From Paucibacter sp. TC2R-5 (lineage in GTDB: Bacteria; Pseudomonadota; Gammaproteobacteria; Burkholderiales; Burkholderiaceae_C): a stretch of DNA of 64,000 bases. The stretch is from the NCBI RefSeq assembly GCF_025717605.1, contig NZ_JAJIRQ010000008.1, positions 1-64,000 of the forward strand, read 5' to 3'. Position 1 is the stretch's first letter; each line of letters starts with the position of its first letter. Below, piece after piece: positions 7,976 through 16,296 of this stretch. Both the position numbers and the translations under genes were made by a program. Under the pieces are notes generated by a model. That model was not told the origin of the DNA. It worked only from the letters and a program-made list of their open reading frames with translations, and ran no database searches.

Positions 7976-9165
7976 GACATTGAGCTCCCGCCATTGACCC
8001 TGAGGTTCTGGCCGGTCACATAGGCGGCCTGCTCGGAGGCCAGATAGGCAACAGCGCCTGCGGTGTCCTCGGGCTCAGCCAAGCGACGCAGCGGGGTCTG
8101 CCGTGCGACCATCAATTGATGCTTTTCCGAAACGGCGGCGATGAAGGCCGTATTGGTCATCCCCGGCGACACCAGATTGACAGTAATGCCTTGCGGACCC
8201 AACTCGGCCGCCAGATAGCGGGTTAGCGTCGACAGCGCGCCTTTGGCGATCGCGTAGGCGGTCCAACCAGCCACCGGCACCCCGTCCCAGGATTGAGAGC
8301 CGATCGAAATCACCCGCCCACTGCCTGCCAACACCATGGCCGGCTTGCAGGCCTGGATCATCAGCAAGGCGCTCTTGAGCTGAACGTCTAGTTGCTGCTG
8401 TACTTCGTCCCAGGCCAACTCCTCGATTGAGCGCGCGACGATGCGTGGCGAGGCAGCATTGACAAGCACGGTGATGCCGCCGAAATGCTCGACTGCCGCA
8501 TTTGCCAGCTTGGCCGCACCGTCGGGCGTTGACACATCGGCTTGCACGGCTAGCGCGGTGGCACCGCCCTCCTTCAACTGGGCCACCAACTTGAGTGCCT
8601 TGTCCTGACTTGCTTTGTAATTGACGACCACCGCGAAGCCATCGGCCGCCAGCTTGGCGCAGATCGCCCGGCCTATGCCACCGGCCCCGCCTGTAACGAT
8701 GGCGACCTTCAAGCGAACGCCGGGTGCGGCCGGCTTAGGCTTGGGCGGCTCCAGCAACTTGACCTTGCCGCCGCCGCTAAGCACGACTTGGCCGTGCTGG
8801 TTGCAGATGCGGGTGTCAAGCTCCAGCAGGCGCTCGCGCGGATGCTTTTTGAGCACAGTGCAGGTCACGGTCAAGGTGTCACCCAGACGTACCGGCAGAT
8901 TGAACTCCATGGATTGCGACACCCACAGCGCGCCGGGGCCAGGCAGCTTGGTGCCGATGACGGTCGAGATAAAGGACGCGCCGAGCATGCCGTGGACGAC
9001 GATCTCCTTGAACGAGGTCTCACTGGCGTAATCGGGGTCCACATGCAGGGGGTTGTCGTCACCGGTCAACTCGACAAAGCGACGGATATCGGCTTCGCCA
9101 ATCTGTTTGACCAGGGATTGCTGATCTCCCTCTTTGACCGCGTCAAAATCGGCAAAAACATTCAT
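7969..9165 (-). CDS. Fused MaoC-type (R)-hydratase and SDR 3-ketoacyl reductase
   Basis: 398 aa with two domains. Residues about 10-130 are a MaoC/hot-dog hydratase with the hydratase-2 motif 'LTGDDNPLHVDPDYA' (catalytic Asp and His). Residues about 150-398 are a FabG-like short-chain dehydrogenase: 'VTGGAGGIGRAI' cofactor loop, 'LVNAAS', and the catalytic 'YAIAK' Tyr-Lys pair. The enzyme could reduce 3-ketoacyl-ACP to the (R)-3-hydroxy form and interconvert it with the enoyl form. ATG 9165 overlaps the KAS III stop by 4 nt (ATGA), linking it to the condensing enzyme. The longer frame to 9186 lacks a better start. Confidence 0.85.
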   Translation of the reverse strand: MNVFADFDAVKEGDQQSLVKQIGEADIRRFVELTGDDNPLHVDPDYASETSFKEIVVHGMLGASFISTVIGTKLPGPGALWVSQSMEFNLPVRLGDTLTVTCTVLKKHPRERLLELDTRICNQHGQVVLSGGGKVKLLEPPKPKPAAPGVRLKVAIVTGGAGGIGRAICAKLAADGFAVVVNYKASQDKALKLVAQLKEGGATALAVQADVSTPDGAAKLANAAVEHFGGITVLVNAASPRIVARSIEELAWDEVQQQLDVQLKSALLMIQACKPAMVLAGSGRVISIGSQSWDGVPVAGWTAYAIAKGALSTLTRYLAAELGPQGITVNLVSPGMTNTAFIAAVSEKHQLMVARQTPLRRLAEPEDTAGAVAYLASEQAAYVTGQNLRVNGGSSMSW

Positions 9166-10184
9166 TGCGGAACTCCCAGGGTCCAACGCCAGACGCTGGC
9201 CGCGAAATTGAAACCGGCACCCACACCGGCCAGGGCGACTAGATCGCCGTTTTTGATGTGCCCGCCGCGTACCGCCTCGCTCAGGGCAATGGCCAAAGAT
9301 GCCGAGCCACTATTGCCGATCTGCGCCACATTGGTGTAAGTCTTGTCCAGCCCCAGGCCCATCTTGCGAACCAGATACTCGATTAAGCGCAGATTGGCCT
9401 GATGGAAAATCATGAAATCCAAGGTCTTTACTTCCACCTCAGCCTTGGCGCAGGCGCGTCGAATGGTCGGCGGCAAATGCGTGATGGCCTGCTTCCAAGT
9501 GGCGATGCCGTTCATCTCCATCAGGTCGACGGTCGCATCAAACGGCCGGCCGTTATTGGCGAATGAGGCGCCGCCGCCGCGCAGACGAACCGCCTCGTAA
9601 TTGGACGGGTCGGTATGGAAAGCGGAGGACTGTACGCCCTCTCCCGGCTTGGCCGGGCCTAGCACAGCGGCGCCGGCGCCGTCACTCAGATAGATGGCGG
9701 TGTTAGCGTCCTTACGGTCGATATAGCGGCTGCACATCTCTACACCAATGACCAGAGCGTAGCCAACGCTGGTGTCGACCCGCATACGGTCGCTTGCGCT
9801 CGTCAGGCCAGCCACAAAGCCGGAACAATTGGCCTGTAAATCAAAGGTCTGGGCGTTGGAAGCGACTAACTGCTGCGCGACCTTGACCGATAGCGGCGGA
9901 AACTGATAGTCGCCTGAAAAAGTGCAGCAGACAATCAGACCCAACTGGTCCGCTGCGATACCGGCCATTGCCAGCGCCTGCCTTGCGGCCGCGACCGAAA
10001 AGCCCCAGGCCGTGTCGTCGACGGCGGCTATGTAGCGTCGCTCAATGCCGGTTTTCTCGATGATCCATTCCGGCGTCACGTCCAGATGCCGGCAAAGGGT
10101 CTCGTTGTCCTCAAACTGGGCAGGCAGATGATGGCCGACGCCGATGATGGAAACCGCAGGAAGGTGAGGATTCAAGACTGTCAT
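9162..10184 (-). CDS. 3-oxoacyl-ACP synthase III-like condensing enzyme (FabH family)
   Basis: 340 aa from ATG 10184. All three catalytic residues of KAS III are present: Cys120 in 'QANCSGF', His261 in 'IFHQANLRL' and Asn291 in 'IGNSGSASLA'. The N-terminus 'VSIIGVGHHLPAQFEDNETL' and 'WIIEKTGIERRY' are typical. It should start a short acyl chain by condensing acetyl-CoA (or a similar primer) with malonyl-ACP. A TTG at 10199 gives five more residues and would overlap the preceding stop by 4 nt; neither start has a clear ribosome site. Location in a sugar cluster rather than with fab genes argues for a dedicated acyl decoration. Confidence 0.85.
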   Translation of the reverse strand: MTVLNPHLPAVSIIGVGHHLPAQFEDNETLCRHLDVTPEWIIEKTGIERRYIAAVDDTAWGFSVAAARQALAMAGIAADQLGLIVCCTFSGDYQFPPLSVKVAQQLVASNAQTFDLQANCSGFVAGLTSASDRMRVDTSVGYALVIGVEMCSRYIDRKDANTAIYLSDGAGAAVLGPAKPGEGVQSSAFHTDPSNYEAVRLRGGGASFANNGRPFDATVDLMEMNGIATWKQAITHLPPTIRRACAKAEVEVKTLDFMIFHQANLRLIEYLVRKMGLGLDKTYTNVAQIGNSGSASLAIALSEAVRGGHIKNGDLVALAGVGAGFNFAASVWRWTLGVPQ

Positions 10185-10195
10185 TGGGGGCAAGG

Positions 10196-10888
10196 TCAAG
10201 CAGGATGGGGGGCGGACATAAAGGCTCGCAGCTCTTCGTTGTGCGCGTGGATTTGATGGATGGTGGCCGTTCCGCCATGGCCCGGCAGCACCAAGACATC
10301 GGGCGCGATCCAGGCAAATAGACCGCGCAACGAGCGACGCAATTGATCATGGTCCTCGCCCGGCAATTTGGACAGAGCGGTACGGCGGGCGTAAAGCGAG
10401 TCACCGGAAAACATCAGGCCATCGACCAGAATGGCTGCGCTGCCCGGCGTGTGGCCGGGCAGCGGGTGAAAACTGAATTGCCGTCCGATCAATTCCAGCG
10501 CGGCGTCGCCATCGTCAATCAGGCTGAACTCGGGCAGAGCGATGCGATTCTTAAGCTTGAAGGCGGCCATCATGAAGTTGGACAGCTTGGCCTGCTTAAG
10601 ATCGGCTGCGCTCAGGTAGACCGGCAGGCCGTAGGTTTGTTGCAGCCAGGCGGTCCCGCCAACATGGTCGAAATGCCCGTGGGTGCAAAGCACCGCCACT
10701 GGCCGCCACCCGCTTGTGACGATTGCAGCCTCGATGCAGGCGCGGTCCAGGCCAGGATCGATGACGACGCAGGCGCCGCCCTGCCCCGCATCTGACGGGC
10801 CGGCGAGCAAGTAGGTGTTGGAATGCAAATCTGTATTGGTGACGCGCAGCAGCGTGCCGCCCAACAGAGATTCGAACATGTGTTTCAC
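10196..10888 (-). CDS. MBL-fold metallo-hydrolase, probable thioesterase/hydrolase
   Basis: 230 aa, a single metallo-beta-lactamase domain of the glyoxalase II-like group. The metal site 'THGHFDHVGG' gives His70, His72, Asp74 and His75; later ligands are in 'PLPGHTPGS' and 'FSGDSLY' and 'LPGHGG'. GTG 10888 is taken as start because a GGAG site lies 9 nt before it; the ATG at 10879 is the alternative. Sitting between two enzymes of acyl-ACP chemistry, it may cleave an acyl thioester, but the family is broad and the substrate is not shown by sequence. Confidence 0.78.
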   Translation of the reverse strand: MKHMFESLLGGTLLRVTNTDLHSNTYLLAGPSDAGQGGACVVIDPGLDRACIEAAIVTSGWRPVAVLCTHGHFDHVGGTAWLQQTYGLPVYLSAADLKQAKLSNFMMAAFKLKNRIALPEFSLIDDGDAALELIGRQFSFHPLPGHTPGSAAILVDGLMFSGDSLYARRTALSKLPGEDHDQLRRSLRGLFAWIAPDVLVLPGHGGTATIHQIHAHNEELRAFMSAPHPA

Positions 10889-10889
10889 T

Positions 10890-11606
10890 TCAGTTAACTC
10901 CGCCGAGATAGACCGTTTGGGCGGTCACATAGGCACTGCGTTCGGACGCGAAGAAGTCCACCACATTGAAGATATCGTCCGGCTGCGCATACCGCGGCAG
11001 TGGCAGACCTGCCACCACGGCATCGATCTTGTCCTTGGGCAGTTGGGCCAACATATCGGTCTCGATTGCCGTGATGGCCAGGGTGTTGCAGGTCACGTTG
11101 AAGGCGGCAAACTCGCGCGCCATCACGTTCGCCAGGGTAGAAATCGCGGCCTTGCTGGCGGCGTAAACCGAGTCACCCATCGGTTCCAAGCTGCTGGCCA
11201 TAGAGCCGATATTGATGATGCGGCCCCATTTGGGTTTGCGCATCAGCTTGGCCGCCTCACGCGAGACCAAGAAGGTGCCGAGGATATTGACCTCCAACAT
11301 GGTCTTGGCTGCCGCGGCCGGCATGATCATCGCGTATTGAGAAACCAACTGCGCGGCATTGTTGATGACGATATCGATTTGGCCGAACTCCTGGCGGATG
11401 CGCGCGAAACCCTGTGCCACCGAGGCCGGGTCGGCGATGTCCACTGCCATCGAGGTATAGCCGGGCAACTCGTCCTCATCTTCGTGACGGTTGAAGCCAA
11501 TCACCCGCGCTTCGCCGGCCAAAAAATGCTCGGTCAACAACCGTCCGACGCCGCGCCGCGCTCCGGTGATCAACACCACCTTGCCGACATAGCTGGTAAC
11601 GCTCAT
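10890..11606 (-). CDS. SDR-family oxidoreductase (FabG-like)
   Basis: 238 aa, a classical short-chain dehydrogenase. The cofactor loop 'ITGARRGVG' is near residue 14-21, 'VINNAAQ' follows, and the catalytic Ser and 'YAASK' Tyr/Lys are in 'NIGSMASSLEPMGDSVYAASK'. It ends 'YVTAQTVYLGGVN', the normal FabG-type tail. It lies 5 nt after the ACP gene and 1 nt before the MBL gene. As the MaoC fusion also carries an SDR domain, the cluster has two reductases, possibly for different acyl or sugar intermediates. Confidence 0.83.
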   Translation of the reverse strand: MSVTSYVGKVVLITGARRGVGRLLTEHFLAGEARVIGFNRHEDEDELPGYTSMAVDIADPASVAQGFARIRQEFGQIDIVINNAAQLVSQYAMIMPAAAAKTMLEVNILGTFLVSREAAKLMRKPKWGRIINIGSMASSLEPMGDSVYAASKAAISTLANVMAREFAAFNVTCNTLAITAIETDMLAQLPKDKIDAVVAGLPLPRYAQPDDIFNVVDFFASERSAYVTAQTVYLGGVN

Positions 11607-11611
11607 CCTAC

Positions 11612-11914
11612 TCAGGCCAGCAGTTCGAGAATATAGGCCTGTAGCGACGTCACATCGCTGAACGGCACTGGGTCACGGCTCATCGCCTTGTCGTCGGTCA
11701 GGCTGATGGTGCGTCCAAATTTGTCGCTCACCAGAGTTTCCAGATCAACGATGACCGAGACCAAGGAGAGCGAGTCCAACTCGGACCCCTCACCGAAGAG
11801 GCTGGTGCTGGTGCCGATCTCGATTTGCTCGTCGGCTGCACGTTCCTCGTTCAGGGCACGCAGAGCTTGGTAAATCAACTCCAGAACCGACACGGCGTTG
11901 TCATTCGTTGTCAT
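11612..11914 (-). CDS. Acyl carrier protein (cluster ACP 1)
   Basis: 100 aa, longer than a housekeeping ACP. The attachment site is 'SELDSLSLVSVIVD' with Ser48, in a typical carrier-protein helix. ATG 11914 is preferred since a TTGGAG site lies 8 nt before it; an ATG 6 nt earlier and a TTG at 11932 are also in frame. It differs clearly from the 78-aa ACP at 5959-6195. Placed before the SDR, MBL and KAS III genes, it most likely carries the chain those enzymes build. Confidence 0.85.
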   Translation of the reverse strand: MTTNDNAVSVLELIYQALRALNEERAADEQIEIGTSTSLFGEGSELDSLSLVSVIVDLETLVSDKFGRTISLTDDKAMSRDPVPFSDVTSLQAYILELLA

Positions 11915-11944
11915 CTGCATCACTCCAATCAAGTATTCAAGAAA

Positions 11945-12535
11945 TTAGCTTTGGCTGCTGGCTCTGGGTCGACCGGCTTTGATCAAGGCATTCATGCGCG
12001 GCAGCGCGGCTGCTTGGTACTCAGCTTCCAGCATGCCGAAGCAGACAGCGTCCTGAAAATGCCCATTGAGGAAGTAATGGCGGCGCAAGCGCCCTTCTTC
12101 CTTCATGCCCAAGAACTTCTGCCATTTGATCATCAGCAGGTTGTCGGACGAGATCGTACCGAAGACGCGTTCCAGCTTGAGTTGCTCAAAGACCAACTGA
12201 TAGACCAGCTTCATCGCCTCGACCGCAGCCGGGATACCGCGCACCGCTTCCTGCTCGCCGATCAAGAAGCGACCGGGCTCGGCATGGCGATGTTGTTCGT
12301 CGATGCCGGTGATGGCGACCATACCGACCGGCGCTCCGTCCTTCAGACAGATCAGAAAGTTGTATTCACTGCTCGGCCGTGCGGCTATCCACGCCGCTTG
12401 CTGTGCCACCGTCGTCGCACCGCGGTTGAGGTTGGCGGCGCGATCGCTTTGGCGCCAGCTGAAAGTCAGCGCCGCATGCTCAGGCGCCAAGGGAATCAGG
12501 TCGACGAACTCGCCGTGCAAGGTCAGGGCGGGCAT
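11945..12535 (-). CDS. GNAT-family N-acyltransferase (RimJ/PseH-like)
   Basis: 196 aa from ATG 12535. It matches the GNAT_3/PseH layout: 'LIPLAPEHAALTFSWRQ' near the N-terminus, 'GMVAITGIDEQHRHAEPGRF' (beta4), the acyl-CoA loop region 'AVRGIPAAVEAMKLV' and 'ERVFGTISSDNLLMIKWQKF'. PseH and relatives acetylate amino sugars, so this enzyme is a good candidate to place the acyl group on the 3-amino sugar made by the FdtA/FdtB-like pair; no hexapeptide-repeat FdtC-type acyltransferase is present in the window. The start lies 5 nt after the methyltransferase stop; the upstream extension in the open frame overlaps that gene. Confidence 0.75.
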   Translation of the reverse strand: MPALTLHGEFVDLIPLAPEHAALTFSWRQSDRAANLNRGATTVAQQAAWIAARPSSEYNFLICLKDGAPVGMVAITGIDEQHRHAEPGRFLIGEQEAVRGIPAAVEAMKLVYQLVFEQLKLERVFGTISSDNLLMIKWQKFLGMKEEGRLRRHYFLNGHFQDAVCFGMLEAEYQAAALPRMNALIKAGRPRASSQS

Positions 12536-12540
12536 CTCGT

Positions 12541-13464
12541 TCAGGCCTTGGGTGTCAGCACCATCGCCAGCGCGCTCGGTACGGGTTGGCCGGGGCTGGT
12601 CGGCGCGTAGGCATTGGCGAAAAAGCAATTCTCCATGTGCAGGCCGGCCGCCTCGACTTGGTCCCAGACCTCCTGCGGCTGACGGTAGAGATAGATGTGA
12701 TCGGCATGCGCAGCATTCAGAGCCGCCGTAACGAATAACTTGCCGTCATTGCTGCACAGACCCTTCAAGCCCTTCAACAAGGCGACCGGGTCCTCCAGAT
12801 GCTCCAGCACCTCCACGCAAACCACTGCCGCGAAGCGTTGCTCGCCGGGCTGTTCGATGATGTTTTGCTGACGGGTCTGGTAGCGTGAGGCGAAGCCGAA
12901 GCTCGCGACATGACTGGCTGTGAACTGCAGCGACAGCGGACTGATATCAAGACCTACGCCGCGCAACCCGACGTCGTTCTGCAAAGCCAGACGAGAGTAG
13001 ATGCCTGTGCCGACGCCCACTTCAGCAAACTCAAGCACCTGCCGAGCCCGCATCCAGGGCAGGAAGTAGCTCTTGAAGTACTCAATCTGCTGATAGTGAT
13101 GAGGCCACAGATAGTGCGAGAGCAAGAGTCCGGGCAGGTACTGGCGGCGCATGTAGTCGTCGTTGTAATAGACCTCGGCGGCCGCCTCTGCGTAGGTCTT
13201 GGCAGGGTAGCTGAGCTCTTTCTCGAAGCGCTTTTGGCGCCGCATCGAGTCCATCACAAAGGCAGCATAGCCCTTCACCGCATCCAGCAGCGCCGTATCG
13301 TCCGTGTAGAACTGGCTCAGCATGGCCGAAAAATCGGTTTCCCAGGCTGGGCCGAATTCGGCCGCCGCGCGGTGCACGCTCTCGCGTGCAAAACGGGCCG
13401 ACCCATCCATCAGAGTGAGCAATTTGGCGATCGGCGCCTGAGCAGGGTTGGCGAATGCGTTCAT
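12541..13464 (-). CDS. Class I SAM-dependent methyltransferase
   Basis: 307 aa. A Rossmann methyltransferase domain starts after a roughly 140-residue N-terminal extension: motif I 'FAEVGVGTGIYS' (about 146-157), 'GVGLDISPLSL' (motif II) and 'VCVEVLEHLEDP' (motif IV). The N-terminal part, rich in aromatic residues around 'YYNDDYMRRQYLPG', is not recognised. ATG 13464 has GAGGGA 10 nt upstream. It is the first gene after the TolC gene (128-nt gap), so either it opens the glycan operon or is read through from the secretion genes. Target may be a sugar or the acyl chain; unproven. Confidence 0.78.
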   Translation of the reverse strand: MNAFANPAQAPIAKLLTLMDGSARFARESVHRAAAEFGPAWETDFSAMLSQFYTDDTALLDAVKGYAAFVMDSMRRQKRFEKELSYPAKTYAEAAAEVYYNDDYMRRQYLPGLLLSHYLWPHHYQQIEYFKSYFLPWMRARQVLEFAEVGVGTGIYSRLALQNDVGLRGVGLDISPLSLQFTASHVASFGFASRYQTRQQNIIEQPGEQRFAAVVCVEVLEHLEDPVALLKGLKGLCSNDGKLFVTAALNAAHADHIYLYRQPQEVWDQVEAAGLHMENCFFANAYAPTSPGQPVPSALAMVLTPKA

Positions 13465-13592
13465 GGACAGGCGATCCCTCAAAATTTCGTCTATGTGCCG
13501 CTAGTAGATCCCGAATCGCAAGGGGCTAAACGGCCGAACATGGGCGACGTAACAGTCTAACTCCTCGGCACAAGGCCGAAGTGGCTAAAGGC

Positions 13593-14948
13593 TCAGCGCA
13601 GCGGCGTTAGAACGCCCCGGCCCATTGACCACATTAAGGCCACTAACTGCTGAGCGTCGAAGAGCGCATTCACATGCGCCACCCGCATCGAGTAATAGTC
13701 GCCTTCGGCCGCCATGACATCGAAAAGCGAACGCCGGCCGAGCTGCTGCCACTGCTGCAAGGTCGAGGCACGCACGCGGTCGCTATTGCGCAAAATCTCG
13801 ACCACGCGGCGCGCCCTGTCGAGCGCCGAGGTGGCGGTCTCATAGGTTTCCAGCAGGCGGTAGCGTTTGACTTCCACTGTGTCATCGCGCTGCATGCTGG
13901 CTGCTTGATAGCGGCTCTTGGCTGCTTCGAAGCTAGCATCCGCGCCCGGCTGCAGCAGAGGAATATTCACTGTCACTCCGCCAATCCAGTCGCTTGAGCG
14001 ACCGACACCCGCCAGCGTCGTGCCGTTCATCAAGAGGCTGACACTGGGGCGCTGACCAGCCAAGACAGATTCGGCATAACTGCGTTGTGCGCTTGCTTGC
14101 GCGGCAGCCTGTGCTACATCAGGGGCTTGCAAGATGTCCGCTTGCATTTCGGCCAAATCGGGCAGTTGCGCCAGCACTGTGCTCAAGCTGGCACTGATGG
14201 GGAGCTGATCACCCACAAAGCGGCGCATTTTGATCTCGGTCTGACGCATCGCTGAAAGGGTTTGCTCATATTGCAAATCGGCCTGTTGCAGACTTTTTTG
14301 CGCCTGTACCAACTCGCTGGCGCGGCCTTTGTCGGCTTTGGTGATGACCTCGAGCGATTCCACCAAACAGGCCATCTTGCGTACATATTGGGTGTAGACC
14401 TGAGCTTGTAGGGTGTAACGGCTCCGATCCAGAGCCAAGCTAACTGTCTGCAAGGCCACCTGCTCTTCGGCGCTGCTTTGGCCATATTTGGCTGCGTTGG
14501 CCAATTGAACCCGCCATTCGGTCAGCTTGGTGATCCGCCCAGCGTCATAAAGTGGCGCTGTGACGCTGACGGTGGCGCTGCCTTGAGTTCCCGTCACTGT
14601 GTTTGCCCCTGGGACGGCGCGGCCAATATAGCCAGCTCGGCCGAGCAGATTTACCTGGGGCAACCGTGAAGCTTTGGCTTCAGCTACATCGGCCTCAGCG
14701 GCCTGGCTTAGGAGACGCAATGCGCCAATCGAGCGGCTGCGCTGCAAAGCCAATGCGACGAGATCTTGCAGTTGTACGCGGGGGTCGGCAGCGCTGGTCT
14801 CGACCATGGTGGCATCGCGGCCGGCTCGTGAAGGGCCCGCTTCGTCCTCAGCGCAACGACTTTGAACCTTGGCTTGCGCTCGGGCCGTCGGCACCGAAGC
14901 CAATAGGCTCAGACCCAGCAGCACAGACAACACAAGTGGTTTGGACAT
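13593..14948 (-). CDS. TolC-family outer-membrane protein of type I secretion system
   Basis: 451 aa with a signal peptide (hydrophobic 'VLSVLLGLSLLASV', cleavage near 'ARAQA', residue about 25). Two OEP repeats follow, with 'LVALALQRSRSIGALRL' and 'APLYDAGRI' in the first and 'VTVNIPLLQPGADASFEAAK' in the second; long helical stretches rich in Ala/Gln/Arg form the channel. As the last of the ABC-HlyD-TolC trio it should be the outer-membrane exit duct (LapE-like). 121 nt with a hairpin separate it from the HlyD gene. Confidence 0.88.
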   Translation of the reverse strand: MSKPLVLSVLLGLSLLASVPTARAQAKVQSRCAEDEAGPSRAGRDATMVETSAADPRVQLQDLVALALQRSRSIGALRLLSQAAEADVAEAKASRLPQVNLLGRAGYIGRAVPGANTVTGTQGSATVSVTAPLYDAGRITKLTEWRVQLANAAKYGQSSAEEQVALQTVSLALDRSRYTLQAQVYTQYVRKMACLVESLEVITKADKGRASELVQAQKSLQQADLQYEQTLSAMRQTEIKMRRFVGDQLPISASLSTVLAQLPDLAEMQADILQAPDVAQAAAQASAQRSYAESVLAGQRPSVSLLMNGTTLAGVGRSSDWIGGVTVNIPLLQPGADASFEAAKSRYQAASMQRDDTVEVKRYRLLETYETATSALDRARRVVEILRNSDRVRASTLQQWQQLGRRSLFDVMAAEGDYYSMRVAHVNALFDAQQLVALMWSMGRGVLTPLR

Positions 14949-15027
14949 GATAGAAAGTACGCAACAAAGAGGTTGATCCCCGATACCGCTACTACATCAC
15001 GTTTGGTGTCACACCGAAGTCTCGATT

Positions 15028-15046
15028 AGGGGCGGTTGCCGCCCCT
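15028..15046. terminator. GC-rich hairpin between hlyD-like and tolC-like genes
   Basis: A perfect 8-bp stem AGGGGCGG (15028-15035) pairs with CCGCCCCT (15039-15046) over a 3-nt loop. In the direction of the secretion genes (minus) it is not followed by a U run, so it may be an RNA-processing or attenuating element that lowers tolC expression and not a full terminator. Confidence 0.4.
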
Positions 15047-15069
15047 TTATGAGAGAGTGACTAACTTTC

Positions 15070-16293
15070 CTATCGCTCGCGTAACGCTTCTTGCGACTTC
15101 ATCATTGGCCGCACCAAATAGCTCAGCACACTGCGCTCACCGGTTCTGATCTCGACGGTGGCGGTCATGCCGGGAATCACCGGCAGCGTCTTACCTTTGA
15201 AGCGCAGGTTGTTGCGCTCGGCAGTCACTGTGGCGCGGTAATAGCCGCCTTCTGCGCTCTTCTCGGTTTCGCCCATGGCGTCGGGGCTGATGTATTCAAT
15301 CCGGCCGGTGAGGCCGCCATAGACGTTGTAGTCATAGCCCGAGAGCTTGACCTGCGCCAGCTGGCCGACGCGCACAAAGCCAATATCACGTGGCTTAATA
15401 CGGGCCTCGATCAGCACCCGTGGCCCAATGGGAGAAATCTCCATGATGGGCGCTCCGGCAGTGACAATTCCGCCCACCGTGCTGACACGAATGTTCTTGA
15501 CCACACCGTGCACCGGCGATTTGAAGGTCGTCCGGGTCATGGCATCCTCCCGCACGACCATCTGCTCATCAAGCTGGGACAGCTCGTTTTGTACCCGCAC
15601 CAACTCACCGCTGGCCTCCTGCCTAAAGCGGCTGATTCTTTCGGCACGTTGCTGCTGCAGCTCATTGACTTGACGGCTTAAACGCATCACCTCCACGTCG
15701 GACATCAATCCTTTGGCGGCCATGTCCTGGGACATTTTCTGTTCTCGGGCCAGCAGGCCGCTACTGCGTGCGATGCTACTGACCGCCTCGTCCATCAAGC
15801 GGCGCCGAGCCTCATAAGCCTCCATTTCGGCCTCGGCAATGCGCGGCACTGCCAGCACCTCGCGTGGGAAGACAAGCGGCTTGCCACTGGCCTCAGCGAT
15901 CAAACGAGCAGCCTGAGCCTTCAAGGCAATGCGTTTGGCCTGACCTTCGTTTTGCTGCGCTTCGACTCGTGTCGGGTCAAGTCGTGCCAACTCCTCACCC
16001 TCTTGGACTTCTTCACCCTCGCGCACGTAGAGTTCACGCAGAATGCCGCTCTCCAGGCTGGCAATGATTTGCTCACGCCCATCCGGCACGATGCGGCCAT
16101 CGCTGCGGGTAACTTCATCCACGGTGGCCAGTGCCGACCAGACGATGGCCACCGTGACGGCAATCAACATCAGGTATATCGCCCACATCGCATGAGGCAA
16201 GGGCTCCTCGATCTGGGCATGGCTCAAACCCGTGACAAACATGCCCTCTTCGCGACTCAGGGCCATGCCGCCCGATTTATTCTTGATGCTCAT
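15070..16293 (-). CDS. HlyD-family type I secretion membrane-fusion protein
   Basis: 407 aa. A single N-terminal membrane segment 'MWAIYLMLIAVTVAIVWSAL' (about 36-55) is followed by a lipoyl-like half 'GRIVPDGREQIIASLESGIL', a coiled coil (about 110-250, with 'RQVNELQQQRAERISRF'), the second lipoyl half 'FKSPVHGVVKNIRV' and a C-terminal 'VIPGMTATVEIRTGERSVLSYLVRP' that is the HlyD signature region. It bridges the ABC exporter and TolC. It starts 3 nt after the ABC gene, so the two are co-translated. LapC-like by context. Confidence 0.92.
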   Translation of the reverse strand: MSIKNKSGGMALSREEGMFVTGLSHAQIEEPLPHAMWAIYLMLIAVTVAIVWSALATVDEVTRSDGRIVPDGREQIIASLESGILRELYVREGEEVQEGEELARLDPTRVEAQQNEGQAKRIALKAQAARLIAEASGKPLVFPREVLAVPRIAEAEMEAYEARRRLMDEAVSSIARSSGLLAREQKMSQDMAAKGLMSDVEVMRLSRQVNELQQQRAERISRFRQEASGELVRVQNELSQLDEQMVVREDAMTRTTFKSPVHGVVKNIRVSTVGGIVTAGAPIMEISPIGPRVLIEARIKPRDIGFVRVGQLAQVKLSGYDYNVYGGLTGRIEYISPDAMGETEKSAEGGYYRATVTAERNNLRFKGKTLPVIPGMTATVEIRTGERSVLSYLVRPMMKSQEALRER

Positions 16294-16296
16294 GAT

